6,827 nucleotides of DNA from Pseudonocardiales bacterium (GCA_030840415.1 JAVEEO010000182.1:1-6827), one strand, 5' to 3'. Shown: positions 1 to 4,616, counted from the stretch's first letter. The notes: generated from the sequence alone by a model not told the origin. Numbers and translations: made by a program.

Positions 1-161
1 TCTTCTCAGATGCACCTGCTACGACCAGTCCGAGTGACGCATGTTCGACCTCCTCCGGTCGTCAGGGCCTACGGCCAATCCCGGAGAGTATGAGACCAGT
101 TACTCGGCCTCGATCAAGGGATGCGTACCAGGCACCGGAAGCGACAGCTTGTCGGAGGCAG

Positions 162-350
162 TCAGCATGAGGGCGCTATTTCCTGCGGTGAACAGCGGCC
201 ACCGGGTGATGACGGTGCCAGAGTGCCGGGCAGGGTGACACCCTCGGCGAGCACGGTGGGACCGTGCTGCGGTCCTACCCTGCGGCAACCTCGTAGCTGC
301 GCTTGCCTGCTCTCAGGAGGCGGTTTACGGCCACTCCCAGTACGAAGCAC
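162..350 (-). CDS. Possible small coding frame or gene remnant, 62 residues
   Basis: I do not recognise this product. A GTG at 350 is preceded by GGAGG (rc of 358-362) with a 7-base spacer, a good actinobacterial ribosome binding site. The frame stays open for 62 residues, and its middle part (PTVLAEGVTLPGTL) has G/C-ending codons. Two points weaken the call. An ATG at 355 in another frame reads MSCFVLGVAVNRLLRAGKR before a stop. A third frame (about 100-230) also reads plausibly, as TVITRWPLFTAGNSALML. Three partly convincing frames in a row suggest one older gene broken by frameshifts at least as much as an intact small gene. The 225-286 stem structure lies inside it. Confidence 0.2.
   Translation of the reverse strand: MLRTGSGRKPPPESRQAQLRGCRRVGPQHGPTVLAEGVTLPGTLAPSSPGGRCSPQEIAPSC
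225..286. other. Strong nested stem structure (possible structured RNA or terminator)
   Basis: An outer pair GCAGGGT (230-236) / ACCCTGC (277-283) encloses a perfect 8-bp hairpin AGCACGGT (250-257), loop GGG, ACCGTGCT (261-268). GCC (225-227) can add pairs to GGC (284-286). An alternative small hairpin AGGGT-GAC-ACCCT lies at 232-244. Neither strand has a T-tract after the stem. It could terminate transcription from either side or be part of a folded RNA. I know no RNA family that matches. Confidence 0.4.
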
Positions 351-572
351 GACATCACCTCCGCTCGGCAGTGCACAACGCGCATCGACGCCACACCCTG
401 ACGCGAGCTCGCCCGCTGTGTTCAGATCACCATTCCCAATGACGCATTGACTTGACCTCCTTAACGTGACGTGCGGTGCCAAGACCAGCCCAAGGGGAAG
501 CATCACAGCCGATCCAAGTCTGGCGACCTCGCCACATTTTCCACGTAGACAGCCTAGCCCGAAGGCAAATTA

Positions 573-591
573 CGATTTCGTATACAAATCG
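573..591. promoter_or_regulatory. 19-bp dyad in A/T-rich pocket (operator-like)
   Basis: CGATTT (573-578), a 7-base spacer and AAATCG (586-591) form a dyad. It overlaps a second dyad, TACGA-TT-TCGTA (571-582). Size and A/T content fit a binding site for a dimeric regulator, but I see no gene start close enough to assign a target. Confidence 0.25.
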
Positions 592-688
592 GAAAATATA
601 GCCATGCCCATTTATGCAAGTGGGTCTTGCGAAGCCGGGCGAACAAGTAACATACGATCCTCATCAGGGCAGCTGGTGTTTGATATAT

Positions 689-722
689 AGACAGAGTGCC
701 TATATAAATAGGCAGCCTGTCT
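689..722. repeat. 34-bp interrupted palindrome in A/T-rich DNA
   Basis: The inner arms TGCCTAT (697-703) and ATAGGCA (708-714) pair perfectly around the loop ATAA. After a 2x2 mismatch, the outer arms AGACAG (689-694) and CTGTCT (717-722) pair perfectly, giving 13 base pairs in all. This is striking in a high-GC genome, where an A/T-rich stem of this length is unlikely by chance. Possible roles are an operator, a hairpin within a small RNA or leader, or a single-strand structure left by a plasmid or mobile element. Nothing nearby decides between them. Confidence 0.5.
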
Positions 723-782
723 GATCCTTCTAAACTGGCTGTAGGCGCGCCGGACCCCCCTCCTCCCTTATCTGCATGACAT

Positions 783-923
783 TCACGCTTCATTAGACCC
801 AAAGGGGATCTCCGGCTCATCCGCTTGGCTCGCCAAGTACTCAGAGATCGAGCTGCCGCCCTGCCGAACATAGGCTGTCAGGGCTGCATAACCTCGCGAA
901 CCAAGCAGCGGAGCGTCGGGCAT
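783..923 (-). CDS. Possible small hypothetical protein, 46 residues
   Basis: I do not recognise this product. The frame runs from an ATG at 923 directly after an in-frame TAG, so no upstream extension exists. It ends with TGA at 783-785. The translation has a protein-like composition (ALTAYVRQGGSSISEYLASQ, then an acidic stretch ADEPEIP), and about two-thirds of codons end in G or C by hand count. The ribosome binding site is weak: GGGAG lies about 12 bases upstream. It could be an intact small gene, the tail of a decayed gene, or chance. No neighbour supports a role. Confidence 0.2.
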   Translation of the reverse strand: MPDAPLLGSRGYAALTAYVRQGGSSISEYLASQADEPEIPFGSNEA

Positions 924-1013
924 CTATCAGACACACTCCCAGCGCGGTACCGACCAAGGGCAAACAAGACCGGGGCCAAGACACGGCGGAACTACCACAA
1001 ACCTGTTAGGTCT

Positions 1014-1250
1014 ATGAACAGTTCCAATGACGCACCGTGCTCTGTCACCCCTCGCCGGATCGCATGGAACCGTGACACCGAGCTGCCCAGAGGTCATCTG
1101 ATCCAAGCTGTCTGGTCAGACGATCGTCAGCAGGGGACGCGAACGGCTAATTTTCTAGCCCGGCAAGAGGCAGAGCAAAGAACGATCTGGTCTAATTGTC
1201 AATCACTGGTGACAGATCCGAACCTTACGGGTACGGTCTGTAGCGGCTGA
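1014..1250 (+). CDS. Possible hypothetical protein, 78 residues
   Basis: I do not recognise this product. The frame starts at ATG 1014 (MNSSNDAPCSVTPRR) and ends with TGA at 1248-1250. It contains polar, helix-prone stretches such as FLARQEAEQRTIW. The frame stays open upstream to a TTG at 825, but that part reads poorly and its start has no ribosome binding site. The only hint at 1014 is AGG four bases upstream, which is weak. In its favour, a perfect 10-bp hairpin (1292-1314) begins 42 bases after the stop, where a terminator would be expected. Against it, third-position G/C is not elevated and a 56-residue frame lies opposite (927-1097). Confidence 0.22.
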   Translation: MNSSNDAPCSVTPRRIAWNRDTELPRGHLIQAVWSDDRQQGTRTANFLARQEAEQRTIWSNCQSLVTDPNLTGTVCSG

Positions 1251-1291
1251 TACGGGGGGATAGCGATGGAAGCCGGCCTGGTTAGAGGCAA

Positions 1292-1314
1292 GGCGCGGCC
1301 CGATGGGCCGCGCC
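1292..1314. terminator. Perfect 10-bp GC-rich hairpin, probable terminator
   Basis: GGCGCGGCCC (1292-1301), loop GAT, GGGCCGCGCC (1305-1314) pair without mismatch. There is no T-tract, which is usual for actinobacterial hairpin terminators. It sits 130 bases before the membrane/GGDEF-like gene and would insulate that gene from transcription entering from the left. It could equally end a short transcript from 1014-1250. Confidence 0.55.
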
Positions 1315-1444
1315 CAACCACGACTCAAGCGCAGGTATTTAGGACCAGTCCCAGTTGCGCAGCATCAATAACACCCCCTCCAACAGTTGGAATGCGTGTT
1401 AGCGCCCCCTCGGATAGCCGCCTTGGGGCGCGGCGCGCATCTCA

Positions 1445-2452
1445 ATGTCGACGGCATTCCGAATGATCGGGTCCGGCGACGTCCTGTTCTTGCTATTGGC
1501 AGGGTCTAGTGTTGCTTATCCGATGGCCGTACGCCGATTAGAACGGCTTCGGCGCGCCCTGGCAGATGGCAACGTTCCAACGCTGGTTAGCGTGTGGATG
1601 ACGGCAGCCATTCTGCTGCTTCCACCGCACCTCATTGCGTCCCTCGTGGTTGTCGCCTATTTGGCCGAATGGCCATCCCGCCGGATCGTCAAGCGCGGCA
1701 GGCCTTGGCGTTACCTGTACAGCTGCGCTAGTGCGGTTGGCAGCTGCCTGATAGCTACGGCTGTCTTTCATGCGGTAGGAGGTCACCTTGCGTGGGCTCC
1801 GCTTGCACTCCTTGCGTTTTCGATCCTTGACATCGGTACAACCGCAGCTGCGCTCATTCTCAGCGGCGAAGCGCACGTGCTACGGATGTTCGCCAACCCC
1901 AGAGCACACGCAGTCGAGTTGGCTTGGCAAGGTCTGGGCACCGCGTTCGCCTTCTTGATCACCTGGCATTGGGCGCTCGGAGTTGCTGTAGTGCCCGCAA
2001 TCCTGCTCGTCCAGCGATGGTCGTTGCGCGAGACCGTCAAGGTTGAGAAGGCCTTCGATGACGAGACGGGCCTATGGTCAGAGGCGGCTTGGCGGATCCA
2101 GGCGCAGCAGAAGCTCTACGACGCCCGCGGCCACGTCGCCGTCATCATCATCGATCCGGACGAGTCGGGTTCGGACCAGCGGATCCTGCAGGTGATCGCC
2201 TCCGGCCTCAACCCGTCCGACCTGCTGGGCCGCTACGGCACCCGGCAGATCGTGGTGCTGATCCCGGTCGGCCGGCGCGAGGCCGGCCTGTTCCTCAGCA
2301 CCGGGTTCCGCTCAGACCTGGCCCGCGCCGGCGTCAATGCCCCGCTGGGCTGCGCGACCACCGCGGATGCCGAACTCGAAGGCCTGCTGATCGAAGCCAT
2401 GTCGGACCTGATGGCACGCCGCGCCGCGGCCGGAGTGCACCACACCTGGTAA
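1445..2452 (+). CDS. Membrane protein with degenerate (non-catalytic) GGDEF domain
   Basis: This 335-residue protein has about 5-6 hydrophobic segments in residues 12-193 (roughly 12-29, 46-59, 63-75, 91-112, 116-139, 160-190). A cytoplasmic C-terminal domain follows that aligns with the GGDEF fold: DDETGL (205-210, usual D-x-LTGL), VAVIIIDPD (231-239, usual metal-binding strand) and GRYGTRQIVVLIP (262-274, usual RYGGDEF strand). The signature is G-T-R-Q-I, and the usual DxxGHxxGD segment after the metal-binding strand is missing, so cyclic-di-GMP synthesis is very unlikely. A sensory, scaffolding or nucleotide-binding role is inference. The start is uncertain: no clear ribosome binding site precedes ATG 1445, and ATG 1463 is an alternative. 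Codon 32 (1538-1540) is TTA, which would make translation bldA-dependent in a streptomycete. G/C rises sharply near 2090, where the GGDEF-like part begins. Confidence 0.85.
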   Translation: MSTAFRMIGSGDVLFLLLAGSSVAYPMAVRRLERLRRALADGNVPTLVSVWMTAAILLLPPHLIASLVVVAYLAEWPSRRIVKRGRPWRYLYSCASAVGSCLIATAVFHAVGGHLAWAPLALLAFSILDIGTTAAALILSGEAHVLRMFANPRAHAVELAWQGLGTAFAFLITWHWALGVAVVPAILLVQRWSLRETVKVEKAFDDETGLWSEAAWRIQAQQKLYDARGHVAVIIIDPDESGSDQRILQVIASGLNPSDLLGRYGTRQIVVLIPVGRREAGLFLSTGFRSDLARAGVNAPLGCATTADAELEGLLIEAMSDLMARRAAAGVHHTW

Positions 2453-2468
2453 GTCGGTAACCCACTAC

Positions 2469-2487
2469 GCCCGGTCCACCAGCGGGC
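2469..2487. terminator. Weak hairpin between convergent genes
   Basis: GCCCG (2469-2473) and CGGGC (2483-2487) pair around a 9-base loop in the 72-base gap between the converging GGDEF-like and XRE genes. It could act in both directions, but it is short and has no T-tract. The same gap holds a near-perfect 13-base direct repeat (2490-2502 and 2504-2516, one mismatch). Confidence 0.25.
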
Positions 2488-2524
2488 AAGCACGCCAAGG
2501 CCCGCACGCCAAAGCCGACGGCTG

Positions 2525-3097
2525 CTAGGACGCCGATCCGCCGTCCGCTTCACGCAGGGCCGTCACCAGGGTTACCTCCAGGAACGACAGCACCGAGGCC
2601 AGTGCGGTGAGCTGATCCGCCTCCGCCGCGGTGGCCCGGTTGCCCAGCTCGAGCACCAGGTCGGTGATCTGCCGGCGCTCAGCGGTGCTGAACCGCGCGA
2701 TGTCCGCAGCCGCCAGCGGCTTCGGCCTCGCCTGCGTGGTGAACACCTGGATCAGGTTGGCCACCGCCTGGGCCTGCTCGATGGTCAGGCTGCCGGTGGC
2801 TGCGGGCAACATCGACGCCAGCAGCGAGCGATCCTCGGCCACATCGATGTCGAACTGGGTGGCATAGCTCAGCACGACCTCGCGCGGATCGACCCCGAGC
2901 GCGTGGGCGGTGCCCTCGATCACCTCGCGGGACTTGGGCCAGCCCTTGACGTCACCCTTGCTGATCTTGCCGAAGGTCTGGTACGGAACCGAGCCTCCGG
3001 ACCGCTCCTCGAGTTGGCGCAGCGTCAGCCCGGTCGCGAGCTTCTGGCGAACCAGCTCGGCGATCGTCGGCACCTGACCGGAGCGCGGATCAACCAT
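2525..3097 (-). CDS. XRE-family helix-turn-helix transcriptional regulator, 190 residues
   Basis: Residues about 10-70 form a Cro/C1-type helix-turn-helix: IAELVRQKLATGLTLRQLEE, then SVPYQTFGKISKGDVKGW and an SREVIEGTAHALGVDPREVV helix. The remaining 110 residues are rich in Ala, Leu and Glu and probably helical. They include a tail ADIARFSTAERRQITDLVLE that may serve dimerisation or sensing. I chose ATG 3097 because homology-like sequence starts just after it; GTG 3196 would add 33 low-complexity residues. The ribosome binding site for 3097 (GGAAGGGG at 3109-3116) sits 11-13 bases away, which is long. It is divergent from the small XRE gene across a dyad-rich spacer, so autoregulation and cross-regulation are likely. 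The regulated genes are unknown. Confidence 0.85.
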   Translation of the reverse strand: MVDPRSGQVPTIAELVRQKLATGLTLRQLEERSGGSVPYQTFGKISKGDVKGWPKSREVIEGTAHALGVDPREVVLSYATQFDIDVAEDRSLLASMLPAATGSLTIEQAQAVANLIQVFTTQARPKPLAAADIARFSTAERRQITDLVLELGNRATAAEADQLTALASVLSFLEVTLVTALREADGGSAS

Positions 3098-3199
3098 GTG
3101 TCGATCGGCCCCTTCCGGTAGTGGACGACGGCTACGCACTGGCCCTCCGGCTGACCCGGTGCTCCCCAAACGTAGAGGTAGACGAACCGTTGACACTCA

Positions 3200-3223
3200 T
3201 CATTGCGCTAACTACAGCAATGA
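3200..3223. promoter_or_regulatory. 7-bp dyad TCATTGC-N10-GCAATGA, operator candidate
   Basis: TCATTGC (3200-3206) and GCAATGA (3217-3223) are perfect inverted repeats with half-site centres 17 bases apart, close to the spacing expected of a dimeric helix-turn-helix protein. The site lies about 100 bases upstream of the minus-strand regulator's start and just after a TTGACA at 3190. Confidence 0.4.
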
Positions 3224-3260
3224 AATTTAGCTTCGGTGTGTCCCTCACTGATTGATATGC

Positions 3261-3287
3261 GTCAAGTTATAGTTGACAGGCCGTCAA
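3261..3287. promoter_or_regulatory. Alternating GTCAA/TTGAC half-sites over a promoter-like hexamer
   Basis: Three half-sites alternate in direction: GTCAA (3261-3265), TTGAC (3273-3277) and GTCAA (3283-3287), with 7- and 5-base gaps. A fourth, TTGAC, lies at 3190-3194. The middle half-site overlaps a TTGACA -35 and the -10-like TATAGT. A repressor bound here would block both directions. Part of the repetition may simply reflect back-to-back -35 elements. Confidence 0.4.
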
Positions 3288-3364
3288 CAAGCAAGCGAGG
3301 ATCTGCGGGCCGCGCAGCGGCCGCCCCCGCCCACAAAACCCGAACGCCGAGAGGTGGAGAAAGC

Positions 3365-3523
3365 GTGACCAGCACCGAGGCAATGGCGCCCGCCGGTACG
3401 TCACCCTCACAGGAGGATCGGGCCCGCCGGCCAGACTCCTCGCTGTTGCCCAGTAAGTCAGTCAGTAGTAGACATAGAAATCAGCGGTGGATGACAGTTA
3501 GCCCCACTGCGGTGGGGGCCTGA
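3365..3523 (+). CDS. Possible 52-residue leader-like frame upstream of small XRE gene
   Basis: GTG 3365 has a good ribosome binding site (GGAG at 3356-3359, 5-base spacer). The frame runs to TGA at 3521-3523, three bases before the small XRE ATG and in the same frame. The product is polar and probably disordered, with no recognisable motif. Its second half (about 3450-3500) has poor codon bias and contains a promoter-like pair, TTGCCC/TAGACA. It may be a translated leader, a small real protein, or untranslated control DNA. I favour a leader or noncoding DNA. Confidence 0.3.
   Translation: MTSTEAMAPAGTSPSQEDRARRPDSSLLPSKSVSSRHRNQRWMTVSPTAVGA
3446..3474 (+). promoter_or_regulatory. Weak promoter candidate for small XRE gene
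   Basis: TTGCCC (3446-3451) and TAGACA (3469-3474) are 17 bases apart. Both are imperfect against the actinobacterial housekeeping consensus. Transcription from here would give a 5' leader of about 45 bases containing the 3502-3517 hairpin. Confidence 0.22.
3502..3517 (+). promoter_or_regulatory. Hairpin covering the small XRE ribosome binding site
   Basis: CCCCAC (3502-3507), loop TGCG, GTGGGG (3512-3517) form a 6-bp stem. Its 3' arm is the GGTGGGGG that would serve as Shine-Dalgarno sequence 8 bases before ATG 3527. In this fold the site is hidden, so translation of the small XRE protein may be limited unless ribosomes translating the 3365-3523 frame open the stem. Confidence 0.35.
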
Positions 3524-3526
3524 GAC

Positions 3527-3781
3527 ATGCAACTTCGCAGTCGTGACGCCCTGATCATCTGCCTGGAGGCAACCGGCATGTCCGAGCGGCAGCTCGCTCG
3601 GATGGCCGGCCTCAGCCACGCCACCGTCAATCACCTGATCACCGGACGCCGTACCGGCTGCACGCTGGCTACGGCCCACGCCATCGAAGCCGCGCTCGGC
3701 GTCGGACCAGGCACGCTGTTCGACAGCGCGCCGGCACCGGTGGAGGGGACACGGCCGGTCGACGGCCAGAGCCGAACCTGA
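3527..3781 (+). CDS. Small XRE/Cro-like helix-turn-helix protein, 84 residues
   Basis: Nearly the whole protein is one Cro/C1-type DNA-binding domain. A first helix (about 6-16, RDALIICLEATG) is followed by the turn-helix SERQLARMAGLSHATVNHL (19-37) with recognition helix HATVNHLITG, then the closing helix TAHAIEAALGVGPGTLF (49-65). The last 18 residues look disordered. Small XRE proteins of this form are common in actinophages and integrative elements, where they act as Cro-like repressors or excision regulators. That role is inference here. ATG 3527 is the only reasonable start, since an in-frame TGA lies 6 bases upstream. The ribosome binding site lies within a hairpin. The stop codon falls in the first copy of a 19-base tandem repeat. 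It diverges from the 190-residue XRE regulator, suggesting mutual control. Confidence 0.85.
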   Translation: MQLRSRDALIICLEATGMSERQLARMAGLSHATVNHLITGRRTGCTLATAHAIEAALGVGPGTLFDSAPAPVEGTRPVDGQSRT

Positions 3782-3835
3782 CGACCAGGGCCGAACCTGA
3801 CGACCAGGGCCGAACCTGACGCCGAGAGCCGAGCC
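3766..3835. repeat. 19-bp tandem repeat, three copies plus a degenerate fourth
   Basis: Unit CCAGRGCCGAACCTGACGA occurs at 3766-3784, 3785-3803 and 3804-3822 with one or two differences, and a partial copy follows at 3823-3835. It starts inside the 3' end of the small XRE gene and fills the gap to the converging exported-protein gene. Each unit can form a short CAGG/CCTG hairpin, so the array may slow or end transcription from both sides. The unit length is not a multiple of three. Confidence 0.8.
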
Positions 3836-3839
3836 CCGA

Positions 3840-4616
3840 TCAGCTGAGGCACGTCCGCGGGAAGAAGCCCCACTGGATGCCGGCCGGGAACTGCGGGCTG
3901 GCGTTCGTCGCCAGGTTGGCCATCACCCAGTCGTCCCGCTTGGAGACGTAGCGGACGTAGACGGTCCCGGAGTCCACGTGGCCGATCAGGTTGGCCGGCG
4001 CCGCCGCGCCGCCGCTGTAGATCGCGGCCGAGCCGATGTTGCCGACCACGTCGCAGCCACCGGCCTTGATGGTGGCCTGGTGGCTGGTGATGTTCTTCCA
4101 GACTCCGGCCTCCGGCTCGTCGCTGACGCTGGTGCCGTCGTTGCACAGCCGGTCGGCCGCGTGGTCGTAGCAGAAGATCTTGGTGGTGTGGTTCGGCGGC
4201 GTGGTGCAGGGCACCGAGTGGTGCGCACCCTCGGGGTAGAGCTCGTAGGCGTTCATGTCGAGGTAGGACCACGCGCAGCCGTTGAAGTGCCCGTAGGCAT
4301 AGCCGCCGGCGAACGGGGTGTTCACGCTGGCCGCCCCGGCGGTGTAGTAGGAGTAGACGTCCATGTGGTCGTTGCCGACCGCCTGGCCGACCCCGTCGTG
4401 GAACAGGTAGCCGACGATCGGGCCATGTGGCTGGCCGCCGGTGTCGAAGGTGAGCGCGACCCAGCCGGGGCCGTAGCCGGTGTGCCCGGCGCTCACCCCC
4501 GAGGCGGCCGAACTCGCGATGGCGAAGTAGCCGGTGGAGAAGGCGTAGGCCGGCGTCGCGATGCCGAACAGGGCAACCAGCGCGGCGAGCAGGACGAGGC
4601 GGGTACGACCGAACAT
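3840..4616 (-). CDS. Exported six-cysteine protein of unknown function, 258 residues
   Basis: I do not recognise the family. ATG 4616 starts a classical signal peptide: MFGRTR, a hydrophobic core LVLLAALVALFGIA, and a signal peptidase I site TPAYA before Phe26. GAAAGG lies 8 bases upstream. An upstream start at 4760 would overlap gpmA and destroy the signal. The mature 233 residues are rich in Gly, Ala, Tyr and Asn, have no membrane segment, and carry six cysteines (114, 137, 149, 158, 188, 256) that could form three disulfides. Residues 218-258 (TVYVRYVSKRDDWVMANL ... WGFFPRTCLS) suggest a small beta-rich, perhaps SH3-like C-terminal unit, which is tentative. It follows gpmA by 49 bases and may share its transcript. 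A role in the envelope or medium is inferred only from export. Confidence 0.8.
   Translation of the reverse strand: MFGRTRLVLLAALVALFGIATPAYAFSTGYFAIASSAASGVSAGHTGYGPGWVALTFDTGGQPHGPIVGYLFHDGVGQAVGNDHMDVYSYYTAGAASVNTPFAGGYAYGHFNGCAWSYLDMNAYELYPEGAHHSVPCTTPPNHTTKIFCYDHAADRLCNDGTSVSDEPEAGVWKNITSHQATIKAGGCDVVGNIGSAAIYSGGAAAPANLIGHVDSGTVYVRYVSKRDDWVMANLATNASPQFPAGIQWGFFPRTCLS

Larger units (their letters stand above)
1..1444. other. 1.4-kb low-coding, lower-GC region with hairpins and small uncertain frames
   Basis: No gene can be called here with confidence. Base composition falls well below the right half: 541-600 has 25 G/C in 60 by my count, against 45 in 60 at 2221-2280. Reading frames are short, lack strong third-position G/C bias, and conflict between strands. 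The region holds strong dyads at 225-286, 573-591, 689-722 and 1292-1314, listed separately, and three low-confidence small reading frames. I looked for tRNA T-arms, integrase fragments and inverted-repeat ends and saw none. The likeliest readings are a degraded accessory segment or a long regulatory/ncRNA region. This is inference from composition and lack of coding signal. Confidence 0.6.
3098..3364. promoter_or_regulatory. Divergent control region between two XRE genes
   Basis: This spacer is A/T-richer than its flanks. It contains plus-strand -35-like TTGACA at 3190-3195 and 3273-3278, the latter followed at 18 bases by GAGGAT (3297-3302), and a -10-like TATAGT at 3268-3273. On minus, TTGACG (rc 3260-3265) is -35-like but has no good -10. 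Two dyads, listed separately, overlap these hexamers. This is where repressor binding would switch transcription between the two directions. Individual promoter calls are uncertain. Confidence 0.5.

Noticed and set aside
536..546. TTTTCCACG resembling a DnaA box
   Set aside because: It differs at two positions from the actinobacterial box, and no second copy lies nearby.
783..923. Reading the 46-residue frame as a lasso-peptide precursor (QGGSSISEYL with Gly and a Glu 6-7 residues on)
   Set aside because: The leader has no convincing threonine before the putative core, and no cyclase, protease or RRE protein is in the window.
927..1097. Minus-strand 56-residue frame (MTSGQLGVTV...) ending three bases before ATG 923
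   Set aside because: Tight spacing to the next frame is attractive, but it has no ribosome binding site and lies opposite another doubtful frame, so it is not supportable on its own.
1211..1230. Minus-strand GGTTCGGATC resembling a tRNA T-loop
   Set aside because: The flanking bases do not form a T-stem, and no acceptor or anticodon arm fits around it.
23..1360. Imperfect direct repeat GACCAGTCC-x-AGT (23-40 and 1343-1360, 15 of 18) as possible attachment sites
   Set aside because: A match this good is expected about once in three such regions by chance, and neither copy lies in a tRNA or next to an integrase.
1266..1466. Plus-strand 66-residue frame with GGGGGGA before ATG 1266
   Set aside because: It runs straight through the 1292-1314 hairpin, overlaps the start of the membrane gene and has a Pro/Ser/Arg-rich, non-protein-like translation.
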